A stretch of DNA of 34,490 nt from Cytophagales bacterium (GTDB lineage: Bacteria > Bacteroidota > Bacteroidia > Cytophagales > Cyclobacteriaceae): the NCBI GenBank assembly GCA_020403045.1, contig JADBYK010000040.1, positions 1 to 34,490 of the forward strand, read 5' to 3'. Made by a program: the position numbers and the translations under genes. Within the stretch, counting starts at the first letter, position 1; each line of letters begins with the position of its first letter. The notes beneath the pieces are model-generated. The model did no database searches, was not told the origin of the DNA, and worked only from the letters and a program-made list of their open reading frames with translations. Shown here in pieces: positions 16,397 to 24,325 of this stretch.

Positions 16397-19195
16397 ATGA
16401 TGATTAAACATGCAGACGATATGGAAAAAACTATGATTGACAATAGCAAGATCTCTGATTTGAAAGACAAATGCTGGCAACTAGTTGAAATCCTGCGCTC
16501 AGAAATTATCAGCCCAAGCGAATATACCATCGTCTTATATCTGCTATCACTTTATCGAAATAGCATTGACCTTCACGTTTTTACAAGGAATGATAAAACT
16601 GTTGATGTAGAATTGCCTTCGGTGGTTACTACTGAAAAGGATAAGGCTGAGCCTAGAAGCATTTTTGGTAGGTTACCATTCATTCATAATGTTTTTAAAC
16701 CATTACTGGAGTCTTTAAGCTTCCAAACATTAGGAATGTTGGGGAGTCAGATGAAATCAATGGATCATGCTCTGCTCGACAAACATTTCGGTCTTATCTT
16801 TGATGATCTTATTTATAAGATTAATAGTTACCTCGGTAAATTAGGTGGAGTAGATATACAACCTCTTGAACTAACCAGGTTTGCATGTGGTTTAACTTCA
16901 TTACCGGCAAACGCAAAAGTATACAACCCGTTTGCAGGACTTGCCTCCTTTTCAATTTTCTTAGGTAAGGATGTCAATTACTTAGGCCAGGAAATAAGTC
17001 AAAAAACATGGGCACTTGGCTCCTTAAGAATCCTGGCGCACAACCAGCTAAATACTTCAAGATTTAGCCAGGGCAATTCCATCAGACACTGGAATCCTTG
17101 GCAAGAAAAGTATGATCTCATTATTGCAAATCCTCCGTTTGGGATGCGCTTGCCTCAAGAAATTACTGGTAGGTTTGGCAGCTTTAAAACGTGCGAAAGC
17201 TTTTTTATCGAAAAAGGAATTGATGACCTGAATGAAACCGGTAAGTTAATAGCCATTATTCCAAACAGATTCCTATTCAGTGGAGGCATGGAACTGAGAT
17301 TACGGCAACACATAATTGAACATGATCTGTTGGAAATGGTAGTTTCATTCCCTTCAGGTGTCATGCCTAACACAGGTATCTTGATTTCAGTCGTTGTAAT
17401 TAACAAAGACAAAAAGAAGAAAGGTTTTGTTCGGTTTATTGACGCAAAAAATTGTATTAATAAAACATCGACCAGGGAAAAGCGGATAAATGATTTTGAA
17501 CTTAATAGACTAGTTAAGGACGGCAAAAATTCTGATTCACTCCGAATTGTTTCAAACGATTCTATTAGGGATTCAGGTTACGACTTCTCGATTCCGAGAT
17601 ACTTTGCTCCCACAATAGAAAAGGATGGTCAATCTAACCTGGTACTGCTTAGCGAAATAGTTAACATCATAAATGGTACACGAGAGATTGAAGGCAAGTC
17701 CGAAAAATTTGTTCGAATAAGGGATTTGAAAGATGACAAGTTAGACTACTTATTGGATGTTGATAAATTAGAAAATAAAGTATTCCGGCTAGGACAGGCT
17801 TCTCGGATACTGAATATTGGACATAATACAATTGTTGAATTTCTAGCTAAAAAGGGTTTTATTTTAGACAATCATCCCAATGCGATTCTTACAGTGGAAC
17901 AATTTTCTATGATAGAACAGCATTTAGCCGGAACTTCAGTTAGTCTAGAAAGAAAAACGATCGAATTGCCACGACAACGTTTGTTTTCAAAATTAATATC
18001 AGAGTCATGTTTATTGTTGGCAGCTCGCTGGCAAACTTTGAAGCCCACCTATTTTAAATATTCAGGTGAACCAATTCTTATTTCTCAAGATATCATTGCA
18101 TTAAAAGTCGATGAATCTAAGGTCAACATTGGCTACCTAATCAATGAACTGAATTCTGATTATGTAGCTGAACAAGCTGGTGCTTTCAGAACGGGTTCTG
18201 TAATACTCAACCTAAGAAAAGAAGATTTACTTAGCATCAGGATAAAACTTCCCGTCTCCCATAATCAATTACAATACGGCAAATCACTGGAAGAGCAAAG
18301 AGCGATAGTGCAGGGGGTATTAGAAGCATTGCGCAGTGATAAGAAGAAGGAGCTAATATTATTTGAAAGAATTCACGGTCTTGAAAATGAAATCGCTGAG
18401 CAAAATAAGCACTTACGCCACACACTAGCGGGCCCTTCCTCTAACGTGATTGGTTCGATTGATAATATCAGGAAAATAATTGATTCGAAGGTCTTAGATA
18501 AAGTTCCTGAATTGATGTCGTTGAAGCTTTCTGAAAAACACCAGCAGACTTTTGGCCAATACCTGGAAATACTTGAAAAAAATGTGAGGAGAATTGCTGA
18601 GGCTGTAAGTAAGAAGCTTAAAGTTGAAAATATAGTTGAGTCTAAGGCATTAACTCCAATCGACATCATTGAGTTCTTAGACAGTTATGCAAGTGAATTG
18701 TCCACCCGTAAAAGTGAAAACTTTCTTATAGATTTTAATTACGATAAAGAAGCCTTTCTTGATGACAACGGTAAAGTTGTAAAGACATTTATTAACGGTA
18801 ATGCCGATTTGCTCAGTGATTTATTTGATAACCTCGTAAACAATGCCGTTGAACATGCATTTACCAAGGGCAAAATGGAACGAATTGAGATACATTTGAT
18901 GAAATATGACGAGGAAGATTTGCAGAATGACATTACAATTCTTGTCTCGAACACGGGTAAACCATTTCCGGAGAATTTTACCAAGCAGGACTTTATCAGA
19001 AAAAGTTCAGCTGCAGGCACGAATAGCGGTGATGGGTACGGTGGATGGTATATCAATGAGATAATCGCGTACTTTAAAGGTAACTTCTCGATTATCGATG
19101 AAACCAGCGGAGAAGGCCTCCCCGATTCAGATTTAGCAACGAGTTTTGAAATTAACTTCCCGATACTAGAAGCAGAAGAAAATGAAGCACTATAA
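16397..19195 (+). CDS. N6-adenine DNA methylase fused to a histidine-kinase-like GHKL ATPase module
   Basis: A 932-residue protein in several blocks. Residues ~150-390 are an N6-methylase: SAM-binding NPFAG (177-181) and catalytic NPPF (245-248), followed by IIPNRFLFSGG and SFPSGVMPNTG as in HsdM. About 410-460 and 515-625 resemble two halves of an HsdS recognition domain (ending GSVILNLRKEDLLSIRIKLP). Between them, ~464-512 match the Bacteroidota IF2_N-like motif (ASRILNIGHNTIVEFLAKKG). From ~645, a coiled-coil leads into LRHTLAGP, where H675 is a candidate phospho-acceptor. The GHKL ATPase follows: N-box DNLVNNAVEHAF (811-822), SNTGKPF (851-857) and G-box GDGYGG (878-883). The stop overlaps the next gene, a receiver protein, by 14 bases. 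Starts at 16397, 16400, 16421 or 16433 are possible. The domains are clear; DNA-sensing kinase function is inferred. Confidence 0.85.
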   Translation: MMIKHADDMEKTMIDNSKISDLKDKCWQLVEILRSEIISPSEYTIVLYLLSLYRNSIDLHVFTRNDKTVDVELPSVVTTEKDKAEPRSIFGRLPFIHNVFKPLLESLSFQTLGMLGSQMKSMDHALLDKHFGLIFDDLIYKINSYLGKLGGVDIQPLELTRFACGLTSLPANAKVYNPFAGLASFSIFLGKDVNYLGQEISQKTWALGSLRILAHNQLNTSRFSQGNSIRHWNPWQEKYDLIIANPPFGMRLPQEITGRFGSFKTCESFFIEKGIDDLNETGKLIAIIPNRFLFSGGMELRLRQHIIEHDLLEMVVSFPSGVMPNTGILISVVVINKDKKKKGFVRFIDAKNCINKTSTREKRINDFELNRLVKDGKNSDSLRIVSNDSIRDSGYDFSIPRYFAPTIEKDGQSNLVLLSEIVNIINGTREIEGKSEKFVRIRDLKDDKLDYLLDVDKLENKVFRLGQASRILNIGHNTIVEFLAKKGFILDNHPNAILTVEQFSMIEQHLAGTSVSLERKTIELPRQRLFSKLISESCLLLAARWQTLKPTYFKYSGEPILISQDIIALKVDESKVNIGYLINELNSDYVAEQAGAFRTGSVILNLRKEDLLSIRIKLPVSHNQLQYGKSLEEQRAIVQGVLEALRSDKKKELILFERIHGLENEIAEQNKHLRHTLAGPSSNVIGSIDNIRKIIDSKVLDKVPELMSLKLSEKHQQTFGQYLEILEKNVRRIAEAVSKKLKVENIVESKALTPIDIIEFLDSYASELSTRKSENFLIDFNYDKEAFLDDNGKVVKTFINGNADLLSDLFDNLVNNAVEHAFTKGKMERIEIHLMKYDEEDLQNDITILVSNTGKPFPENFTKQDFIRKSSAAGTNSGDGYGGWYINEIIAYFKGNFSIIDETSGEGLPDSDLATSFEINFPILEAEENEAL

Positions 19196-20375
19196 GGTTC
19201 TCTGGTTTGATGATGAATTTGATGAGCTTCTCCTTATAAAGGAAACTGCGGCCATCAATGATATATCACTACATGGCTTTAGCAATGCAGAGGAAGGAGT
19301 TGCAGAGCTGGAAAAAAATTATCTAATATATGATGCAGTTATTGCTGACGGACTTTTTTTCAATAAACCGGGTCAATCTGGGGACTCGGTGAAAGACACT
19401 GCCTTGTTTTCTGTGGCGAGAGCAATTGACAAGTTGAGCGATAAAAAAGTGATGCCTTGGTTCATTTTATCAGGTCAGTCAAGTTTTACAAAAGAGAAAA
19501 ACAGATATGCTGAAGGGTATAAGAATAACAAAGTTTACGACAAAACTAGTCAAGACCATTTAGATTTACTGTGGAATGACGTAAAACGAGAAGCCGACCT
19601 TCAACCAGAAACTCAAATTAAGCATGATTACGCCAAAGCGTTTGAGTTGTGTCAGGCCAAATATATTGGTAAAGCAGCTCTAAAACCTCTGATGCAAATA
19701 CTGAAAAGTGTTAGAGAGCCAAATTCTTCGTTTGACGATGAGTTATATTTCACACAGATTAGAATCATTCTTGAGTTGATGTTTAGAGCGACTAATACAA
19801 TCGGCCTCTTGCATGATAGGTGTGTTGATGGCGGAAAAGTAAATCTTTCTGAATCAAGTTTATTTCTATCTGGAGTTGCCACAAAACATTTGGGTGTTAG
19901 TTGTAAAAAAGCACATTTCAATAAAATCATTTCCGAATCAGTAAAATCGATTATATTTATTACAGGCGCTGCCTCACATACTGTTGATCCTGAAATAAAA
20001 AATAATATCAACCTCACAGACTATCGTCAATCGGTAAATACTCCTTATCTCTTATATAGTTTAACCTTTCAACTGCTCGATATCTTGATTTGGTTCAAAA
20101 AGTATGCTGATGAAAATTCTGACATCAACAAGAATAAATCTCTTTGGGAATCTGTAGATCTAAGTACTTCCGATGAGGAATGGATTAAAGGCCAGGTAAT
20201 TAAAATAGCAGAAAATGGTTATGGCACATTCAAGCCGTTAGCAGGCGGAAATACCTTGAGCATTATCCCACACATGGTAAATGAATTTAAATTACGCGAA
20301 CACCAAAAGATTGAAGTGGCAACTAAGCCTGATGCTACTGGAACAAAGAAATTGATCAGATCAATAAGAGCATAA
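19182..20375 (+). CDS. Receiver-domain protein with HEPN/DUF4145-like middle and OB-fold-like C-terminus
   Basis: Residues 1-~135 form a CheY-like receiver with all key residues: acidic pair D10/D11, phospho-acceptor D56 (VIADG), S97 (FILSG) and K121 (YDKTS). About 190-320 is helical and resembles HEPN/DUF4145 proteins (RIILELMFRATNTIGLL near 194, a GAASH-type segment near 262-266, then LLYSLTFQLLDILIWFKKY). No canonical RNase Rx4-6H motif is seen. About 332-397 looks like a small OB/cold-shock/S1-like domain (WIKGQVIKIAENGYGTFKP, N345-G-Y-G-T-F350), which usually binds single-stranded nucleic acid. It overlaps the methylase-kinase gene by 14 bases and is the obvious cognate partner. hsdM starts 5 bases later. 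The receiver is certain; the two later domains are motif-level guesses. Confidence 0.8.
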   Translation: MKHYKVLWFDDEFDELLLIKETAAINDISLHGFSNAEEGVAELEKNYLIYDAVIADGLFFNKPGQSGDSVKDTALFSVARAIDKLSDKKVMPWFILSGQSSFTKEKNRYAEGYKNNKVYDKTSQDHLDLLWNDVKREADLQPETQIKHDYAKAFELCQAKYIGKAALKPLMQILKSVREPNSSFDDELYFTQIRIILELMFRATNTIGLLHDRCVDGGKVNLSESSLFLSGVATKHLGVSCKKAHFNKIISESVKSIIFITGAASHTVDPEIKNNINLTDYRQSVNTPYLLYSLTFQLLDILIWFKKYADENSDINKNKSLWESVDLSTSDEEWIKGQVIKIAENGYGTFKPLAGGNTLSIIPHMVNEFKLREHQKIEVATKPDATGTKKLIRSIRA

Positions 20376-20380
20376 TAAAC

Positions 20381-22489
20381 ATGACCAACGAGCAACTTAA
20401 AAAATTAGAAAACGACCTGTGGGCTTCGGCAAACTCCCTTCGAGCCTACGGAGGCTTAAAAGCTGCCGACTATGCGGTGCCAGTGTTAGGCCTAATCTTC
20501 TTACGGTTTGCTGATAATAAATACGGCCACTACGAAGCCGAGATATTAAAGGAATTCAACGCCACTAAAGGCACACGTAAAGAACGGCCTATCGAATCCA
20601 TTGCGCTCGCTACTTGTGGATTTTATTTGCCACCGTATGCACGTTATGATTATCTGCTAAAACTCCCGGGTGATAAGAGCATGGCCAAAGCTCTGCGCAA
20701 GGCTATGGAAGGCATTGAAGAACATCAGGATGAAAAGTTCAAAGACGTGCTCCCCAAAGAAGCGTACTTCGATATTGAAAAAAAGAAGAGCGATATACTT
20801 CCGCAGTTGCTCAAAACTTTTTCCGATATACCAAAAGATGCCTCGGGCGATGTGTTCGGAAAGATTTATGAATTCTTCCTGGGCGAGTTTGCCATGAGTG
20901 AAGGCCAGAAGGGTGGCGAGTTCTTCACACCTACTTCGGTGGTTCGCTTTATTGTGGAAGTGATCGAACCCTATGCCGGAAAAATTTATGATCCTGCCTG
21001 CGGCTCGGGTGGCATGTTTGTGCAGAGTGCCAAGTTTATACAAGAAGCCAACCACGACCTTACCGATATTTATGTATGTGGGCAGGAGTACATGGGCGAA
21101 ACCGTGCGTTTGGCCAAGATGAACTTGATGGTAAACAACATCCGTGGAGAGATAACCGAAACCAACTCCTACGAAAGCGACCCGTACAAAAGTTTGGGTA
21201 AATTTGATTTTGTGATGGCGAACCCGCCTTTCAATGTGAAGAGCGTAAAAGAAAGCACCGTAAAAAATGACGAACGCTTTTACAAATACGGTCTGCCCAA
21301 AAACAAAGGCAAGAACACAGACGACAGCATTACTGATGCCAACTACCTGTGGATCTCGCTCTTTGCCACTTCGCTCAATAAAAAAGGAAGAGCCGGCTTT
21401 GTGATGCCCAACTCAGCCTCCGATGCGGGTAACTCCGAATATGAAATACGCAAGAAGATTGTAGACAGTGGCATTGTAGACTGTATGCTCTCCATGCCTA
21501 CCAATATGTTTTTTACGGTTACGCTGCCTGCCACACTTTGGTTCTTTGATAAGCAGAAAGTAGAAACCAACCGCAAAGACAAAATTCTTTTCCTCGATGC
21601 CCGCAACACCTATCACCAAATTGACAGGGCACACCGCGAGTGGAAGGAAGAACACATTCAAAACCTCACCGCGATTGTGCGCTTATACCGGGGCGAGAAC
21701 GAAAGGTATGTAGAACTGGTGAAGCATTACGCTACCAATGCCACCGAGGCTGTACAACAAGTGCCTGCTCTATTTGCCGGCTTCCAACAAAAGCTTACAA
21801 CGGCTTTAGCTAACCTGAAACAGTATGTAGAAGACAGTAAAGCCAAACGCAAAGATGAAGAGCAAGCCAAGCTCGACAAAAGTGGCCTGGAGAAAAAACT
21901 TACAGCCTTTGCGCTTGATAATGTAAGCATACCCAAACTGGATTGGAAAAAAGAAATACCCGCCACCAACAAAACACAGTTGACTTTTTCCGAAAAACTC
22001 AATGAGTATGTAACTGAGTTGAAACAAACTGAAGCTCAACTACAGACCAACAAAGACTCTCTGAGCGAACTTTGGATTGAAGCCGACAAGCTGTTGAAAC
22101 TCAAGAATGATAAAACATGGCCTGAATTAGAACTAAACAACGTAGCAAAAGCCTTGGACGAGTTAGAGGAAAACTGGAAAGCTGCGATTGAGCAAGTAAC
22201 CTACTGGTACACCAACATACACTGGCTGCAAAGCCGTTTCCCTGAAGGAAAGTATAGTGATGTAACAGGCCTATGTAAAGTAGCCAGCAAAAAAGAATAT
22301 GCTGAAGAACAAGATTATTCTTTGAACGCAGGAAGGTATGTAGGGGTTGAGTTAGAGTCGTTGGCTATTTCTCAAGAAGAATTTGAAGAGCGTATTTTAT
22401 CGTACAATGAAAAACTAAATGAGCTTAACAATCAATCGAGCGTTTTAGAAGATGCGATCTCTTCAAATCTAAACTTACTCTTAAAATGA
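20381..22489 (+). CDS. hsdM: Type I restriction-modification methylase subunit HsdM
   Basis: A 702-residue N6-adenine methyltransferase. It has the helical N-terminal domain (LWASANSLR, VLGLIFLRFADNKY), GGEFFTP, SAM-binding DPACGSGGMF (204-213) and catalytic NPPFNV (281-286). It should methylate adenine in the target chosen by HsdS and form the core of the restriction complex with HsdS and HsdR. At ~700 residues it exceeds the ~500 of classical HsdM. The extra is a Lys/Glu-rich, probably coiled-coil segment at ~450-640 plus a C-terminal tail, as in the long-HsdM subgroup. It overlaps hsdS by ATGA. Base composition is visibly more GC-rich than the two genes upstream. Confidence 0.95.
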   Translation: MTNEQLKKLENDLWASANSLRAYGGLKAADYAVPVLGLIFLRFADNKYGHYEAEILKEFNATKGTRKERPIESIALATCGFYLPPYARYDYLLKLPGDKSMAKALRKAMEGIEEHQDEKFKDVLPKEAYFDIEKKKSDILPQLLKTFSDIPKDASGDVFGKIYEFFLGEFAMSEGQKGGEFFTPTSVVRFIVEVIEPYAGKIYDPACGSGGMFVQSAKFIQEANHDLTDIYVCGQEYMGETVRLAKMNLMVNNIRGEITETNSYESDPYKSLGKFDFVMANPPFNVKSVKESTVKNDERFYKYGLPKNKGKNTDDSITDANYLWISLFATSLNKKGRAGFVMPNSASDAGNSEYEIRKKIVDSGIVDCMLSMPTNMFFTVTLPATLWFFDKQKVETNRKDKILFLDARNTYHQIDRAHREWKEEHIQNLTAIVRLYRGENERYVELVKHYATNATEAVQQVPALFAGFQQKLTTALANLKQYVEDSKAKRKDEEQAKLDKSGLEKKLTAFALDNVSIPKLDWKKEIPATNKTQLTFSEKLNEYVTELKQTEAQLQTNKDSLSELWIEADKLLKLKNDKTWPELELNNVAKALDELEENWKAAIEQVTYWYTNIHWLQSRFPEGKYSDVTGLCKVASKKEYAEEQDYSLNAGRYVGVELESLAISQEEFEERILSYNEKLNELNNQSSVLEDAISSNLNLLLK

Positions 22490-23769
22490 GTTTGAAAAAA
22501 TTAAAACTTAATGATCTTGGATCAGTTGGTCGTGGCAAATCAAAACATCGGCCACGAAATGATGAAGCCTTGTACAACGGCCCTTATCCCTTTGTTCAAA
22601 CTGGCGATGTTAAAGCTGCAAACTTTTATTTGAATGAATATACTCAAACATATAGTGAGCTAGGTTTATCCCAAAGTAAACTTTGGCCTAAAGGGACTTT
22701 GTTAATAACTATTGCGGCCAACATTGGCGATACGGCTATCTTAGGTATTGATGCTTGCTTTCCAGACAGTATAGTTGGATTTCAACCCTATGAAGGAGTT
22801 TCTGATGTTAGATACGTAAAATATTATTTGGATTTTATAAAACTTGAGCTCGAAGCAATTTCACGAGGTACAACTCAAGACAATATGAGTTTAGATAAAC
22901 TTCTAACTAAAAATATATTTGTCCATGAATATACAGAGCAAGTTAAAATCGCCTCTATTCTTTCTGCGTATGATGAGTTGATTGAAAACAACAAGCAGCG
23001 CATTAAGCTGCTGGAAGAAATGGCCGAAGAAATTTACAAAGAGTGGTTTGTGCGCTTTCGGTTTCCCGGCTATGAGTCCACCAGGTTTTTAAATGAACAA
23101 GGAAAGGAAGTGCCGCATGGTACGGTAGGTGCGCTGCCGGACGGATGGGCGAATTCTAGACTTGAATCGGTTTGTGAGTTTCAAATGGGGCAATCACCTT
23201 CATCAGAATTTTACAACGAGGAAAAAATTGGTTTACCCTTTCATCAAGGTGTTACAAACTTTAGTGATCGATTCCCGAATCATATTACCTATTGCACCGA
23301 TCTGAAGAGAATTGCTAATGAAGGCGAAATTCTTCTAAGTGTTCGTGCACCAGTCGGACGCATCAACATAGCTACAACTAAATTGGTTATTGGCCGAGGC
23401 CTCTGCAGTGTTAAACACAAAATGAACCTTATCAATTATTGCTATTATCTTTTAAAGGATGTTTTCCGTGAGGAAGACTCTTTTGGCAATGGAGCCGTAT
23501 TCAATGCGGTCTCTAAAAATGATTTACTTAGAATTAGAATCATCAAGCCTATAAATGTAAAAGCAAATCAATTTCAAGAGTTTGTCAAACCAATGGATGA
23601 TGAGATTAGAATTTTATCAGACAAAAACCAACTCCTCCAACAGACACGAGACCTGTTATTGCCTCGATTAATAAGTGGTAAGTTGTCGGTAGAGCATTTA
23701 GGCGAGCAAGAAGAGTTAGAGCCAATGGCCATGGCCGCAGAACAAAAACCGCATTATGGCAAAAGGTAA
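22486..23769 (+). CDS. hsdS: Type I restriction-modification specificity subunit HsdS
   Basis: A 427-residue subunit with two target-recognition domains. The first spans ~1-155. A central conserved helix follows (ILSAYDELIENNKQRIKLLEEMAEEIYKEWFVRFRFPGYE). The second domain (~215-370) opens with LPDGWANSRLESVCEFQMGQSPSSEFYNE and contains GEILLSVRAPVGRINIA. A C-terminal conserved helix repeats the central one (LLQQTRDLLLPRLISGKLSV). It reads a bipartite DNA sequence and positions HsdM and HsdR. The recognition domains are AT-rich while the conserved helices are GC-richer, consistent with domain swapping. It overlaps hsdM by 4 and the next gene by 14 bases. Confidence 0.95.
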   Translation: MSLKKLKLNDLGSVGRGKSKHRPRNDEALYNGPYPFVQTGDVKAANFYLNEYTQTYSELGLSQSKLWPKGTLLITIAANIGDTAILGIDACFPDSIVGFQPYEGVSDVRYVKYYLDFIKLELEAISRGTTQDNMSLDKLLTKNIFVHEYTEQVKIASILSAYDELIENNKQRIKLLEEMAEEIYKEWFVRFRFPGYESTRFLNEQGKEVPHGTVGALPDGWANSRLESVCEFQMGQSPSSEFYNEEKIGLPFHQGVTNFSDRFPNHITYCTDLKRIANEGEILLSVRAPVGRINIATTKLVIGRGLCSVKHKMNLINYCYYLLKDVFREEDSFGNGAVFNAVSKNDLLRIRIIKPINVKANQFQEFVKPMDDEIRILSDKNQLLQQTRDLLLPRLISGKLSVEHLGEQEELEPMAMAAEQKPHYGKR

Positions 23770-24307
23770 AAAGGAAACTTTTCTGCTAGCAAAGTATTTT
23801 GATAGAGATCTATCTCAAGCAGATATTACGCTGTTCAAAAACGAGTATGATTCGCTTCTTGCTGAAAAGCAATTGGAAATTCCAACCATAAAAACTCTTG
23901 AGTTAATGCATTGGGTGAAGAGACAGGAAGTATCTTTTGGCCCTTACCATAATCTGTCTTTCTTTGAAATAAGCAATCGCATTTACTCTGATCTGGTATT
24001 ACTCGATGCTGCTGAAATTCTTTTTAGCCAACATCATATCAAAAGCATTCGGTTAAATATGAGTAACAAAGGAGGTAATGATATGATGGTTACCGATAAG
24101 GAAGGCAAAATTATTATTGGCGAAGCCTTTAACACAGCCTGTTCCTTCTTTCAGATCAAACTGAGAAGCGACCTTAAGAAATTCGGAGTCGATCAGGCCG
24201 GTATTATTGCTTTTAATAAAACGGCACTGAATGAGCCGAATGCAACATTTCTTAACACAAAAAAAAGCCAATATCCCAACGTTGAGTTCATTATTTGCGA
24301 AATCTGA
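23756..24307 (+). CDS. Small nuclease-like protein embedded in the type I operon (183 aa)
   Basis: The ATG lies inside the end of hsdS (14-base overlap), so it is part of the operon. The N-terminal half is helical. Residues ~95-135 read IRLNMSNKGGNDMMV...GKIIIGEAFNTA, with the strand-turn-strand look of PD-(D/E)XK nucleases: D109 and E123 are in the right relative places, but the usual Lys two after the Glu is Phe (E123-A-F). It may be a degenerate nuclease-fold partner or a different alpha/beta protein. It could assist HsdR or act as an operon-specific accessory. Gene reality is high; function is unknown. Confidence 0.75.
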   Translation: MAKGKKETFLLAKYFDRDLSQADITLFKNEYDSLLAEKQLEIPTIKTLELMHWVKRQEVSFGPYHNLSFFEISNRIYSDLVLLDAAEILFSQHHIKSIRLNMSNKGGNDMMVTDKEGKIIIGEAFNTACSFFQIKLRSDLKKFGVDQAGIIAFNKTALNEPNATFLNTKKSQYPNVEFIICEI

Positions 24308-24325
24308 GTATTTTAGATAAAGATT

